A stretch of DNA of 64,000 bases from an uncultured Oscillospiraceae bacterium (GCA_934636305.1 CAKUAM010000001.1:17442-81441); one strand, 5' to 3'; counted from the first letter of the stretch, positions 43,257-53,271 are shown. The notes: generated from the sequence alone by a model not told the origin. Numbers and translations are program-made.

Positions 43257-45575
43257 GCCTGTTTCCTCCTTGTTTGCTGCTGCCAGATAAAATTCCGGCA
43301 GTGGTTTTCCTTTATGGTCATGCTTCGCGCTGTAGAGCTTGCAGAGATTCAGGCGCAGTGCGTTCGACACCACACAGAAGCTCGACAGGCTCATTGCCGC
43401 CGCGCCGAACATGGGATTGAGCGTCAGCCCCAGCCCCACGAATACGCCCGCGGCCAGCGGGATGCCAATGACGTTGTAAATAAATGCCCAGAACAGATTT
43501 TCGTGGATGTTGCGCAGCGCCGCGCGGCTGAGCCGGATGGCTGCCGGCACATCCAGAAGCGTGCTTTTCATCAGCACAACGTCCGCCGCATCGATTGCCA
43601 CATCCGCACCCGCACCAATGGCAATGCCGGTGTCCGCCGCCGTCAGCGCCGGGGCATCGTTGATCCCATCGCCCACCATGGCGACCGGGCCATACTTCTG
43701 CAGTTCACGGATCACAGCCTCCTTGCCGCCGGGCAGCACACCGGCAACAACCTCATCCACACCGGCAAGCTTTCCTATGGCTGCTGCTGTGCGGGCATTG
43801 TCGCCCGTCAGCATAACGACGCGCACTCCCATGCCGCGCAGCTGCCGGATTGCCTCCGGGCTTTCGGGCTTGATGGCGTCCGCCACTGCAATCATGCCAA
43901 GCAGCTTGCCGTTCTTTGCAAACAGCAGCGGCGTCTTGCCAAGCTGGGCCAGCGCATCCGCCTGCGTGAGGATCTGCTGCGGCAGGGCAAGCTGCGTACC
44001 CATGTATTTGACGCTGCCGCCCATGAGCTGCGCACCCGCCACATCCGTGCGCAGACCGCTGCCGGTAATTGCCGCAAAGCTTTCCGCATTCTCCGGCTGC
44101 ACACCGTCCTGCGCGCCGCGCTTCATAATGGCCGCCGCCAGCGGATGCTCGCTCTTTGCCTCCAGCGAAACTGCCGCCTGCAGAAGCTCTGCTTCACTCA
44201 CGCCGTCTGCCGGCAGAAGATCCGTCACTTCCGGCTGGCCGGAGGTAATGGTGCCGGTCTTATCGAGTGCAACGATACGCGTGCGCCCCGTATGCTCCAG
44301 ACTGGCCGCTGTTTTGAACAAAATACCGTTTTTCGCGCCGACACCGCTGCCGACCATGATGGCGACCGGCGTCGCAAGGCCCAGCGCGCACGGGCAGCTG
44401 ATGACCAGCACCGAAATGCCGCGCGCCAGCGCGTAGCCGAACGCCCGGCCCAGCAGCAGCCACACAACGATCGTCACAAGGGAAATGCCAATCACAGTCG
44501 GCACAAACACGCCCGCCACCTTGTCCGCCGTCTTGGCGATCGGCGCCTTGGTTGCCGCCGCGTCAGAAACCATGCGGATAATCTGCGAAAGCGTCGTATC
44601 CTCACCGACACGCGTGGCCTCGCAGCGCAAAAAGCCGGAGCAATTGACCGTTGCGGCAGAGACGCCGTCGCCCTCTGCCTTATCCACGGGAACACTCTCG
44701 CCGGTAAGCGCCGCCTCATTGACCGCGCTTGCACCCTCCAGCACAATCCCGTCGACCGGGATGCTCTGTCCAGGGCGAATTACAAAGATATCGCCCTTTT
44801 TGACCTGCGCGGCTGGGATCTTGACCTCTTTTCCGTCCCGGATCACCACCGCGGTCTCTGGTGAGAGCGCCATCAGGCTCTTGAGCGCATCCGTGGTCTT
44901 GCCCTTGGAGCGCGCCTCAAGCAACTTGCCGACAGTAATGAGCGTCAGAATCATGGCCGCAGACTCAAAATAGAACTCGTCCATATATGCCATCGCCGCT
45001 TCGCTGCCGCTGTGCAGCTGCGCGTTGGTCATGGCAAACAGCGCGTACACGCTCCATCCGAACGATGCCGCCGAGCCGAGCGCGACGAGCGTATCCATAT
45101 TGGGGGAGCCGCGCAGCAGGCTCTTGGTCCCGCTCACAAAGAACTCCTGATTGATGACCATAATGATTCCGGCCAGCAGCAGCTGTACAAGCCCCATAGC
45201 AATATGGTTGCCGTCAAACCAGCTCGGCAGCGGCCAGCCCCACATCATATGCCCCATGGAAAAATACATCAGGATCAGCAAAAATACCACAGACGCAATC
45301 AGCCGCTTTTTCAGGTGCGGCGTCTGATGGTCCGCCAGGGCGTCAGCCGCGCTGGCCGCCGACGGCGCTGCCTCTGCGCCACGCAGACTCGCGCCGTAGC
45401 CCGCGTCCTCCACAGCCTTGACAATGGCGGCTGCGTCCGCTGTTCCCTCGACACCCATGGAGTTTGTCAAAAGGCTCACCACGCAGGATTCAACGCCCGG
45501 AATCTTTTTGACTGCCTTTTCCACACTGGCACTGCATGCCGCGCAGTGCATTCCGGTCACAGTAAATTGCTGCAT
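43047..45575 (-). CDS. copA: Copper-exporting P1B-type ATPase with in-frame C-terminal CopZ domain
   Basis: Exports Cu+ across the membrane. The N-terminal metal-binding domain has Cys11 and Cys14 (GMHCAACS). Membrane helices flank the ion site CPC (ISCPCALGLATP), with phosphorylation motif DKTGT and hinge GDGINDAP. After the last membrane helix the frame does not stop but continues into a second heavy-metal-associated domain (MTKTLHITGMMCGHC), which equals a complete CopZ chaperone. 842 residues in all. AAGGAGG precedes the start, 25 bases after csoR. Induced through CsoR. Confidence 0.93.
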   Translation of the reverse strand: MQQFTVTGMHCAACSASVEKAVKKIPGVESCVVSLLTNSMGVEGTADAAAIVKAVEDAGYGASLRGAEAAPSAASAADALADHQTPHLKKRLIASVVFLLILMYFSMGHMMWGWPLPSWFDGNHIAMGLVQLLLAGIIMVINQEFFVSGTKSLLRGSPNMDTLVALGSAASFGWSVYALFAMTNAQLHSGSEAAMAYMDEFYFESAAMILTLITVGKLLEARSKGKTTDALKSLMALSPETAVVIRDGKEVKIPAAQVKKGDIFVIRPGQSIPVDGIVLEGASAVNEAALTGESVPVDKAEGDGVSAATVNCSGFLRCEATRVGEDTTLSQIIRMVSDAAATKAPIAKTADKVAGVFVPTVIGISLVTIVVWLLLGRAFGYALARGISVLVISCPCALGLATPVAIMVGSGVGAKNGILFKTAASLEHTGRTRIVALDKTGTITSGQPEVTDLLPADGVSEAELLQAAVSLEAKSEHPLAAAIMKRGAQDGVQPENAESFAAITGSGLRTDVAGAQLMGGSVKYMGTQLALPQQILTQADALAQLGKTPLLFAKNGKLLGMIAVADAIKPESPEAIRQLRGMGVRVVMLTGDNARTAAAIGKLAGVDEVVAGVLPGGKEAVIRELQKYGPVAMVGDGINDAPALTAADTGIAIGAGADVAIDAADVVLMKSTLLDVPAAIRLSRAALRNIHENLFWAFIYNVIGIPLAAGVFVGLGLTLNPMFGAAAMSLSSFCVVSNALRLNLCKLYSAKHDHKGKPLPEFYLAAANKEETGMTKTLHITGMMCGHCEARVKKALEAVEGVASAAVSHESGTAVVTLTKDVADETLKAAVEAQDYKVTGIE

Positions 45576-45600
45576 ATCTACTATCCCTCCTTGGGAAAAA

Positions 45601-45909
45601 TCACTTCATCAGCTTCTGCAGCGTCCCAAGCAGCTCATCAATGATCTCCTCGTGTCCATCCTGCAGGTCACGTTTGACACAGGTGCGCAGATGCGCATCC
45701 AGCAGCTCACGGTTGAATGCGTTGATTGCCGCGTTGACCGCCGCCGACTGCGTCAGGATATCGTTGCAATAGGCGTCATTTTCCACCATGTTCTGCAGCC
45801 CGCGCACCTGCCCCTCAATGCGGCGCAGACGGTTGAGCAGCTTTTTCCGCTGCTCCTCCGCGCGGGCGGTGTGCTTTTCGCAGCAGGCACAGCGATGCGG
45901 TTCTGCCAT
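45601..45909 (-). CDS. csoR: Copper-sensing repressor CsoR
   Basis: A 102-residue helical repressor that leaves DNA when it binds Cu+. The copper ligands Cys48, His73 and Cys77 (AYCND, AHLRTC) are all present, with RIEGQVRGLQNMV before them. An N-terminal extension HRCACC adds three cysteines. GAGGAGGAG precedes the ATG. Followed by copA; two operator-like sites cover its promoter. Confidence 0.92.
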   Translation of the reverse strand: MAEPHRCACCEKHTARAEEQRKKLLNRLRRIEGQVRGLQNMVENDAYCNDILTQSAAVNAAINAFNRELLDAHLRTCVKRDLQDGHEEIIDELLGTLQKLMK

Positions 45910-45925
45910 AATGTCTCCTCCTCAT

Positions 45926-45975
45926 ATACCCCTGTTGGGTATTTTGATTGTATACCCCCGCCCGGTATTTGTCAA
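45926..45975 (-). promoter_or_regulatory. csoR-copA promoter with two CsoR operator candidates
   Basis: -35 TTGACA at 45970-45975, 17-bp spacer, -10 TACAAT at 45947-45952 (minus strand). One ATACCC-N5-GGGTAT site at 45926-45942 lies at the start point; a second, ATACCC-N5-CGGTAT at 45952-45968, fills the spacer. Centres are 26 bp apart. Confidence 0.83.
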
Positions 45976-45985
45976 GCTCCTTTTT

Positions 45986-46018
45986 AAAAAAATCAGGCGC
46001 AGCCATCAGCTGCGCCTG
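45986..46018 (-). terminator. Terminator of the exonuclease gene
   Basis: 10-bp stem (46009-46018 with 45994-46003) then ATTTTTTT on the minus strand; the stop codon lies in the loop. Confidence 0.8.
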
Positions 46019-46596
46019 TAGCCCTGTCCGTACCCGCCGCAGGGCACGGTTCTGCGCTCTGCAAAACGGTAGCTGCGCAGAAACTGCTCCGGCTGAAGTC
46101 CCCTATGCATGTAATCAAGCAGCAGCAGCGCGCAGGCGCGGCTGTCGCTGCCCGCGTGATGGTGGTCAAGCTCCAGCTGCAGATGGTCACACAGGGTGTT
46201 GAGCTTGTGATTCGGCAGCTCCGGATAGGCCCGCCGCCCCATCTGGCAGGTACACACATACGCCGCCTCAGGCTGCCAGTCAATCCGGTAATCGTGCAGG
46301 CAGCTGGCCAGCACGCGCAGATCAAACGGCGCATTGTGCGCTACAAGCACGCTGCCGGTAAACATCGGCTCCAGCAGCTGCCACAGCGCCGCAAATGTCG
46401 GCTGGCCGCGCTCCATCTCCGGTGTGATTCCGGTCAGTGCGATATTGAATGGATCAAAATGCGTCTCCGGGTCGACAAGGGTATAAAAATCCCGGATAAT
46501 CTCCCCATGCTCAATGACGCTCACACCAATGGCGCTCATGCGCCGGTTCTGTGCGTTGGGCGTCTCCACATCAAATGCCACAAATCGTTCTGCCAT
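46006..46596 (-). CDS. DnaQ-like 3'-5' exonuclease (DEDDh family)
   Basis: A 196-residue nuclease of the kind found in the DNA polymerase III epsilon subunit, RNase T and oligoribonuclease-like proteins. Acidic motifs: FDVETPN near residue 8, HNAPFDLRVLA near 85, and the final HxxxxD in HHHAGSDSRACA near 150. The first motif ends in TPN, a variant common in stand-alone Firmicute exonucleases. The ATG at 46596 has AAAGGAGG nine bases upstream. Substrate (DNA or RNA) is not decided. Confidence 0.87.
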   Translation of the reverse strand: MAERFVAFDVETPNAQNRRMSAIGVSVIEHGEIIRDFYTLVDPETHFDPFNIALTGITPEMERGQPTFAALWQLLEPMFTGSVLVAHNAPFDLRVLASCLHDYRIDWQPEAAYVCTCQMGRRAYPELPNHKLNTLCDHLQLELDHHHAGSDSRACALLLLDYMHRGLQPEQFLRSYRFAERRTVPCGGYGQGYRRS

Positions 46597-46651
46597 ACGC
46601 TGCATCCTCCTTTGTCGGATGCAGTCAGTATAGCAGATTTCCGGTCTTTTG

Positions 46652-46825
46652 TCAGCCTTCCTCGATTGCCCCGGTCGGGCAGCTGTCCCTGGCCTCCTGC
46701 GCGGCAGGATCCGCTGCCTGTCTTGCCTCTGCAATACCGTCCTCGTTCAGATAGAATACTGCCGGACAAAGCTCCGCGCACAGGCCGCAGCCAATGCAGG
46801 CCTCCGCGTCAACATGATACTGCAT
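46652..46825 (-). CDS. Single-cluster [4Fe-4S] ferredoxin
   Basis: A 57-residue ferredoxin. The cluster ligands are expected to be Cys10, Cys13, Cys16 (CIGCGLC) and Cys49 (SCPTGAI); Cys20 is extra. The second half lost the ligands of a second cluster, as in one-cluster clostridial-type ferredoxins. GGGGAGG precedes the ATG. Possible electron acceptor of the Hdr/Flx complex encoded elsewhere in the window, but no link is shown. Confidence 0.88.
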   Translation of the reverse strand: MQYHVDAEACIGCGLCAELCPAVFYLNEDGIAEARQAADPAAQEARDSCPTGAIEEG

Positions 46826-46834
46826 GATATCCTC

Positions 46835-46876
46835 CCCGAAAAAATAACCGTCAGACGGCAGCTGCCGTCTGACGGT
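46835..46876 (-). terminator. Terminator of the CtpE-like ATPase gene
   Basis: A perfect 30-base palindrome (46847-46876) followed by TATTTTTT on the minus strand. Confidence 0.85.
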
Positions 46877-46898
46877 AGTATCTGCAGGTTTTGCAGAT

Positions 46899-49337
46899 TT
46901 ATTTCTTTTTCGGCGGGAAAATCCCGTGTGCCAGACGCGTCTGGATCTGCCGGAGCGCCTTCCGGCAGGCAAACATCACCGAGAACGCCAGAAGCCCAAG
47001 CACCACCAGAATCAGCAGGCTCGGCTTGTCAAGCTTACTGAGCGTGAACAGCTGCGGCAGGAAGAAATAGCAATATCCGAATGCCGCGCACAGCCCCACC
47101 ATCATGATCTTGCGCAGCGTATTGAACGGGCGCGAGGTCTGACAGACCATCATAAGGCCCACAATGCCCATAATGCCGGTACAAATGGTACTGAGCATGG
47201 TATCGCTGATGTGGAAGGCGAGATAGAACAGCATCACGCCCACGACAAGAATAATATCAGACAACGCCGCCGGCAGCGCCCGGAACACCACATTGCGCAT
47301 AAATTTCCCGCTGATGCGGTTTTCATTCGGCTCCATGGCGAGCACAAAGGACGGGATGCCGATCGTCAGCGCGTTGACAAGACTCAGCTGCGCCGGTGTA
47401 TATGGATACGGCAGCGTAAAGATCAGCGTGATGACGGCAAGCACAAACGTAAAAATATTCTTGACAAGATACAGTGCCGCGCTGCGTTCGATGTTGTTGA
47501 TGACACGGCGGCCCTCCGCCACCACGGACGGCATGGCCGAAAACTGCGAATCCAGAAGCACAATATGCGACGCCTGGCACGCCACGCCGCTGCCGGAGGC
47601 CATGGCAATCGAGCAATCCGCCTCACGCAGCGCCAATACATCGTTGACGCCGTCACCTGTCATGGCAACGGTGTGACCGGCCGCCTTCATTGCCCGCACC
47701 AGCTTTTTCTTCTGATCCGGCGTTACGCGGCCAAAGATCGTCTTTTCCTCCGCCGCGCGCGCCAGCTGCTCGTCTGTTTTGAGCGTCCGCGCGTCGACAT
47801 ACTGGTCGGCATCCGGGATCCCGGCACGGCGCGCCACCTCCGCGACTGTCAGGGGATTGTCGCCGGAAATGACCTTCGTTTTGACACCCTGCGCTGCAAA
47901 ATAAGAGAAGGTCTCCGGCGCTTCAGGCCGGATGCGGTTCGACAGGAGAATCAGCGCCAGCGGCAAAAGCCCCGCCGTTGGTGCTTCATCTGACAAATTG
48001 CCGTCATACAGCGCCAGCAGCAGCACGCGGCAGCCCTTGGCGGCATGCGCCTGCACCGCGGAAAGATACTGCTCCTTCTCCGGGCAGTGGGCCAGCAGAA
48101 TATCCGGCGCACCGAGCAGATACGTCTCATCCTCGTGGAACGAAACGCCGCCGTATTTCTTTGCCGAGCTGAACGGCATGGCCGCAAGGGCCGTCTGATG
48201 GACCTCTCCGGAAAAATACCGCTTGATTGCGGCCATCGTCTCATTGTCCTTCTGCATAGCGGCTGCATAGTCTGTCATAATCAGCCGGATATCGCTCTCT
48301 ATATACCGCTCCGGCTGCAGACACTGCACACCGTCGACCTCCATCCCGGCTTCCGTGATTGTGCCGGTCTTATCCACGCAGAGCGTGTCGACGCGCGCCA
48401 GCGTCTCAATGCAGCCCATATCCTGCACCAGCGTCCGCCGGTTCGCAAGGCGGATGACGCTTGCCACAAGCGCAAGGCTTGTCAGCAGATACAGTCCCTC
48501 CGGGATCATGCCGACAATCGAGCCAACCGTCGAGGTAACGGCCCGGGCAGCCGTATTCCCCAGCCAGAGGTATTCCTTGATAAACATGATCGCGCCCAGG
48601 GGAATCACGATAAATCCGATCCACTTGATCAGGTTCGTCAGCGAGCGCATCATCTCCGACTGCGGCTTCGAGCCGGTCTGCTTCGCCTCAATCGTCAGAC
48701 GCGAAGCAAAGCTATCCGCGCCGACCGCCGTCAGCCGCGCGCGGCAGCTGCCGCTCACGACGAAGCTGCCGGACAGCAGCTGCTCCCCGGGGTTCCTGAT
48801 AATCTCGTCGGCTTCGCCGGTCACAAGCGCCTCATTCACCCGGCACTCGCCGCAAAGGACCACCGCATCCGCGCAAATCTGGTCCCCCGCGCCAAAGATC
48901 ACCACATCGTCGCGCACCAGCGCCGCGCTGTCGAGCGCAAGCTCCTGTCCGTCACGCACGGCCGTACACTTTGGCGCAGACATGATTTTCAGATTGTCAA
49001 TTTTCTTCTTTGCCCGCAGATCCTGAAGGATCCCGATGAACATATTGCAGAAAACCGGACCAAGGAACGTCAGATTCAGCCACTGCCGCACTGCAATCAC
49101 GCAGATGGCAAGGAAAAAGAATATAAAATTGAAGTACGTAAAGATATTTTTTGCGAGGATCTGCTTTACAGAATCGCCCGGCGAGGCAACCGGCAGATTG
49201 CCCCATCCAGCGTCCAGGCGCTGCTGCGCCTGCTGCGCACTCAGTCCCTGCATGGGATCCGTCTCCGCCACTGCGACCGGCTGCCGCTGCGGCTGTGCCG
49301 GGAGCTTCGGTTTTCGTTTCAGGAATGACGCGGCCAA
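46899..49337 (-). CDS. CtpE-like P-type cation ATPase
   Basis: A membrane cation pump. Actuator motif VTGEADE, phosphorylation motif DKTGTI near residue 315, hinge MTGDGVNDVLAL near 600 and about ten hydrophobic segments identify a P-type ATPase. The ion-site helix reads MIPEGLYLLTS, the PEGL form seen in mycobacterial CtpE (linked to Ca2+), rather than CPx of heavy-metal pumps. I favour a TTG start at 49337, with GGAGG eight bases upstream; the ATG at 49352 includes that GGAGG and lacks its own site. Ion specificity is inferred. Confidence 0.87.
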   Translation of the reverse strand: MAASFLKRKPKLPAQPQRQPVAVAETDPMQGLSAQQAQQRLDAGWGNLPVASPGDSVKQILAKNIFTYFNFIFFFLAICVIAVRQWLNLTFLGPVFCNMFIGILQDLRAKKKIDNLKIMSAPKCTAVRDGQELALDSAALVRDDVVIFGAGDQICADAVVLCGECRVNEALVTGEADEIIRNPGEQLLSGSFVVSGSCRARLTAVGADSFASRLTIEAKQTGSKPQSEMMRSLTNLIKWIGFIVIPLGAIMFIKEYLWLGNTAARAVTSTVGSIVGMIPEGLYLLTSLALVASVIRLANRRTLVQDMGCIETLARVDTLCVDKTGTITEAGMEVDGVQCLQPERYIESDIRLIMTDYAAAMQKDNETMAAIKRYFSGEVHQTALAAMPFSSAKKYGGVSFHEDETYLLGAPDILLAHCPEKEQYLSAVQAHAAKGCRVLLLALYDGNLSDEAPTAGLLPLALILLSNRIRPEAPETFSYFAAQGVKTKVISGDNPLTVAEVARRAGIPDADQYVDARTLKTDEQLARAAEEKTIFGRVTPDQKKKLVRAMKAAGHTVAMTGDGVNDVLALREADCSIAMASGSGVACQASHIVLLDSQFSAMPSVVAEGRRVINNIERSAALYLVKNIFTFVLAVITLIFTLPYPYTPAQLSLVNALTIGIPSFVLAMEPNENRISGKFMRNVVFRALPAALSDIILVVGVMLFYLAFHISDTMLSTICTGIMGIVGLMMVCQTSRPFNTLRKIMMVGLCAAFGYCYFFLPQLFTLSKLDKPSLLILVVLGLLAFSVMFACRKALRQIQTRLAHGIFPPKKK

Positions 49338-49437
49338 GATGTCGTCCTCCATTTATCAGAAATGTCGGAATTTATCATATCACACTTTTTGTCCAAATTA
49401 TCAACAAACTGTATATTTTTCTGAAATTCAGACAAAT

Positions 49438-49469
49438 GAGGGCTGCTGCCCAGTCTGGCAGCAGCCCTC
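49438..49469 (-). terminator. Terminator of glnN-pyrG
   Basis: 13-bp perfect stem (49457-49469 with 49438-49450, loop 6), extended by A-T pairs, then ATTTGTC on the minus strand. Confidence 0.75.
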
Positions 49470-49473
49470 ATGC

Positions 49474-51066
49474 TTACAATGTTTCTGCAGCAGCCCGGAC
49501 AAAACCGAAGAACAGCGGATGCGGACGGTTCGGCCGGCTCTTGAACTCCGGATGGAACTGGCAGGCAACGAACCACGGATGCGTCAGCAGCTCTACAATT
49601 TCGACCAGATGGCCGTTCGGGGACAGGCCCGTCGGCACAAGCCCCGCCGCGACGAAATCGTCGCGGAACTCATTGCAGAACTCATAGCGGTGGCGATGGC
49701 GCTCTGAAATTTCCTGCTTTCCATAGAGCTCCGCCGCGCGGCTGCCCTCCGACAGTACGCACGGATATGCGCCGAGGCGCATGGTGCCGCCCTTCTGGGT
49801 GATGGCCTTCTGCTCCGGCATGATGTCAATCACCGGATGCTTGGTGAACTCGTCAAATTCGGACGAATGCGCATCCTCCCAGCCAAGTACGTGGCGGGCA
49901 AACTCAATCACGGCAATCTGCATGCCGAGGCAGATGCCGAAATAGGGGATCTGATGCGTGCGGGCATACTGCGCCGCCACGATCATGCCCTCGATGCCGC
50001 GGTCGCCGAAGCCGCCCGGCACCAGAATGCCGGCGCAGCCGCCAAGCATGGCCTCCACATTTTGCTCACGCAGCTGCGCAGAGTCGACCCACCGGATATC
50101 CACAATGACGTCGTTGGCCGTCCCGGCGTGGAACAGCGATTCCTCCACGGACAAATACGCGTCATGCAGCTCGGTATATTTTCCGACCAGCGCAATGGTC
50201 ACATGGCGGCTGGCAGCCTTGATCCGGCTGACCATCGCGCTCCACTCGGTCAGATCAGGCTCCCCGCAGGCAAGCTCCAGCTTGCGGCAGACCACATGTG
50301 CAAGCCCCTCCCGCTCCAGCAGCAGCGGCACCTCATAGAGGGTCGAGGCCGTGGTGTTCGGAATCACGCAGTCCGGCTCCATATTGCAGAATAGCGCAAT
50401 TTTCCGGCAGATTTCCTCCGTCATGGGCTGGTTCGTCCGGCAGACAAGGATGTCCGGCTGAATGCCGATAGACAAAAGCTCCTTGACCGAATGCTGCGTC
50501 GGCTTGCTCTTGAGCTCCCCGGAGCCCGGAATCTCCACAATCATCGGCACGTGGATGAACAGCACATTCTTTTTGCCCTGCTCAGCCGCCACCTGCCGGA
50601 TTGCCTCCAGAAACGGCTGGGACTCAATATCGCCGACCGTGCCGCCGATCTCGGTAATCAGCACATCGGTTTTCCCGTCGTCCATCTGATAGACGTGTGA
50701 TTTGATCTCGTCGGTAATGTGCGGGATGATCTGCACCGTACGGCCCAGGTACCCGCCCTCACGCTCCCGGCAGAGCACGTTCCAATAAATCTTGCCTGCC
50801 GATACTGAGCAGCCCGCCGTGAGGCTTTCATCGGTGAAGCGCTCATAATGGCCAAGATCGAGATCCGTCTCTGCGCCGTCGTCTGTGACAAAGACCTCCC
50901 CGTGCTGGTACGGGCTCATCGTACCGGGATCGACATTCAGATACGGGTCAAACTTCTGGTTCTGGACGCGCAGGCCGCGCTGCTTGAGCAGTCTGCCGAG
51001 CGATGCGGCGCAGATGCCCTTGCCAAGGCCCGAGACAACGCCGCCGGTAATAAAAATATATTTCAT
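49474..51066 (-). CDS. pyrG: CTP synthase
   Basis: Converts UTP, ATP and glutamine to CTP. The synthetase domain opens [17 protein letters not shown] with the P-loop; [10 protein letters not shown] follows. The glutamine amidotransferase domain has the nucleophile Cys in FGICLGMQ near residue 377 and a C-terminal His-Glu (HPEF). 530 residues, typical. The second of two adjacent ATGs is preferred because GGAGG lies seven bases before it; the first (51069) would be only four away. Follows glnN by about 20 bases, so both glutamine-related genes are co-transcribed. Confidence 0.95.
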   Translation of the reverse strand: MKYIFITGGVVSGLGKGICAASLGRLLKQRGLRVQNQKFDPYLNVDPGTMSPYQHGEVFVTDDGAETDLDLGHYERFTDESLTAGCSVSAGKIYWNVLCREREGGYLGRTVQIIPHITDEIKSHVYQMDDGKTDVLITEIGGTVGDIESQPFLEAIRQVAAEQGKKNVLFIHVPMIVEIPGSGELKSKPTQHSVKELLSIGIQPDILVCRTNQPMTEEICRKIALFCNMEPDCVIPNTTASTLYEVPLLLEREGLAHVVCRKLELACGEPDLTEWSAMVSRIKAASRHVTIALVGKYTELHDAYLSVEESLFHAGTANDVIVDIRWVDSAQLREQNVEAMLGGCAGILVPGGFGDRGIEGMIVAAQYARTHQIPYFGICLGMQIAVIEFARHVLGWEDAHSSEFDEFTKHPVIDIMPEQKAITQKGGTMRLGAYPCVLSEGSRAAELYGKQEISERHRHRYEFCNEFRDDFVAAGLVPTGLSPNGHLVEIVELLTHPWFVACQFHPEFKSRPNRPHPLFFGFVRAAAETL

Positions 51067-51087
51067 CATGCTGCCTCCAACGTGAGA

Positions 51088-53184
51088 TTAAACAGAAAAC
51101 AGAAGCTCTGTATAGCGCGGGTACGGCCAGTAATCGCCGGCCACCAGCGTCTCCAGCTTATCGACAGACGCCCGGACCTTGCCCATCAGGGAAACAATGG
51201 TATCATGGTAATAGGCAACCAGATGCGCGCCATCTCCCTCCGGTACCGTTTCCAGCGCGGTCTTGAGCGCGACCGTATCATCAAGCAGCGTCTCATTAAG
51301 CGACAGAATACTCTCCGCCAGCGCCATCTCCACGCGGCAGTCGGCATTGGGCAGCGCCTGTTTTTTCTGCAGAATGGTCTGGCACAGAACGCCCTCATAG
51401 CGCGAGGCGGCATGCAGGATGCTGTGCTGCACCATATCGACAAGCGTTTCGGCCTCAATGGAGATGATCTTGCAGTATTTTTCCATGTGGATCTCATGAC
51501 GCGCCATCATTTCGCTTGTGCTGTAGACACCGTGGCGCGTCATAAGCTCCACATTTTTCGGCAGGATATACGCCGGCAGCGCCTGCGCGGTATTTTCCAG
51601 ATTGGCCAGCCCGCGGCGCTTGGCTTCTTCCTTCCACGCCTCGTCATAGCCGTTGCCGCCGAAAATGATGCGGCGGTGCTTGATAAATTCCTCCCGCAGC
51701 AGCTCATCGAGCGCCTGCTGGAAATCCGACGCCGTGCTCAGCCGGTCTGCGTACCGTTCCAGACGGTCCGCCATAATCGTATTGAGGATGGTGTTGGGCC
51801 CGGCGATCGACTGGCTCGATCCCAGCATCCGGAATTCAAATTTATTGCCCGTAAACGCCAGCGGTGAGGTACGGTTGCGGTCGGTTGTGTCCTGCGGGAT
51901 GGTCGGCAGTACGTCGACGCCGATGCGCAGCTGCTGGCGGCTGCGCTCCGTATAGTCCTGCGAGGAAACAATGGAATCGATGATTGCCTCCAGCTCGGTG
52001 CCAAGATAGACAGACAAAATAGCGGGGGGCGCCTCCTGCGCGCCGAGCCGGTGATCATTGCCGGCAAAAGAGACCGTGCAGCGCAAAAGCTCCTGATACT
52101 CATCAACGCCGGAGACAAACGCCGCCAGGAACAGCAAAAACTGTGCATTCTGGCTGGGTGTTTTGCCCGGGGAGAACAGGTTCTTTCCTGTGTCGGTGGC
52201 AAGCGACCAGTTGTTGTGCTTGCCGGAGCCGTTCACACCGGCAAACGGTTTCTCATGCAGCAGGCAGACAAGGCCATGCCGGTCGGCGACCTTCTTCATG
52301 ACCTCCATGGTCAGCTGGTTCTGATCGTTGGCCGCGTTGCAGTCACAATAGACCGGCGCCATCTCATGCTGGGAGGGAGCAACCTCGTTGTGCTTGGTCT
52401 TGCTCAGCACGCCAAGCTTCCACAGCTCCTGATCGAGATCCTGCATGAACTCCGCCACGCGCGGGCGGATCACGCCAAAATAGTGGTCATCAAGCTCCTG
52501 CCCCTTCGGCGGCTTGGCCCCAAAGAGCGTGCGGCCGCAGAAGCGCAGATCCTCGCGCTTTTCATAGAGCTCCTTATCAATGAGGAAGTATTCCTGCTCC
52601 GCGCCGGCCTGCGGCGTCACGCGCTGCGTCTTTTCATCGCCGAACAGGCGAAGGATTCGCACAGCCTCGCGGCTGACCGCCTCCATGGAGCGCAGCAGCG
52701 GCGTCTTTTTGTCAAGGGCATCGCCGCTGTAGGAACAGAATACCGTCGGGATGCAGAGGCTGCCGTCCTTGATAAAGGCAAAGGACGTCGGGTCCCACGC
52801 GCTGTAGCCTCTGGCCTCAAACGTTGCGCGCAGACCGCCGGAGGGAAAGCTGGACGCGTCCGGCTCGCCGCGGACAAGCTCCTTGCCGGAAAACTCCATG
52901 GCTATTTTTCCGCCGGGGATCGGGCAGATAAAGCTGTCATGCTTTTCTGCCGTGACGCCATTGAGCGGCTGGAACCAGTGTGTAAAGTGCGTTGCACCAT
53001 GCTCCAGCGCCCACTGCTTCATGCCGCCGGCAATCTCATTGGCCACCTCCAGCGGAAGCGGCTGATCGTTGTCCAGGCACTGCTTCCAGGCGGCCAGCGC
53101 GCTGGCCGTCACATACTGCGCCATAGTCGCTTCATTAAATACCATGCTGCCGAACAGCGAAGGAATATTGACAGATTCACTCAT
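51088..53184 (-). CDS. glnN: Glutamine synthetase type III
   Basis: Assimilates ammonia into glutamine. The 698-residue length and motifs such as GGLRATFEARGYSAWDP, NDHRLGAQEAPPAI and FRMLGSSQSIAGPNT are characteristic of GSIII, which is common in Bacteroides and Clostridia. The ATG at 53184 has GGAGG eight bases upstream; a frame open to 53304 overlaps the promoter. Co-transcribed with pyrG, a main glutamine user. Confidence 0.94.
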   Translation of the reverse strand: MSESVNIPSLFGSMVFNEATMAQYVTASALAAWKQCLDNDQPLPLEVANEIAGGMKQWALEHGATHFTHWFQPLNGVTAEKHDSFICPIPGGKIAMEFSGKELVRGEPDASSFPSGGLRATFEARGYSAWDPTSFAFIKDGSLCIPTVFCSYSGDALDKKTPLLRSMEAVSREAVRILRLFGDEKTQRVTPQAGAEQEYFLIDKELYEKREDLRFCGRTLFGAKPPKGQELDDHYFGVIRPRVAEFMQDLDQELWKLGVLSKTKHNEVAPSQHEMAPVYCDCNAANDQNQLTMEVMKKVADRHGLVCLLHEKPFAGVNGSGKHNNWSLATDTGKNLFSPGKTPSQNAQFLLFLAAFVSGVDEYQELLRCTVSFAGNDHRLGAQEAPPAILSVYLGTELEAIIDSIVSSQDYTERSRQQLRIGVDVLPTIPQDTTDRNRTSPLAFTGNKFEFRMLGSSQSIAGPNTILNTIMADRLERYADRLSTASDFQQALDELLREEFIKHRRIIFGGNGYDEAWKEEAKRRGLANLENTAQALPAYILPKNVELMTRHGVYSTSEMMARHEIHMEKYCKIISIEAETLVDMVQHSILHAASRYEGVLCQTILQKKQALPNADCRVEMALAESILSLNETLLDDTVALKTALETVPEGDGAHLVAYYHDTIVSLMGKVRASVDKLETLVAGDYWPYPRYTELLFSV

Positions 53185-53242
53185 ATTGGCGTCCTCCTCT
53201 ATAATCGTCCATTCCGTGATCGAAAAAATAAATACGCATCGT

Positions 53243-53271
53243 ATTTTACCCCTGCCGGGCAGATGCGTCAA
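53243..53271 (-). promoter_or_regulatory. Promoter of glnN-pyrG
   Basis: -35 TTGACG at 53266-53271, 17-bp spacer, -10 TAAAAT at 53243-53248 on the minus strand. Confidence 0.7.
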
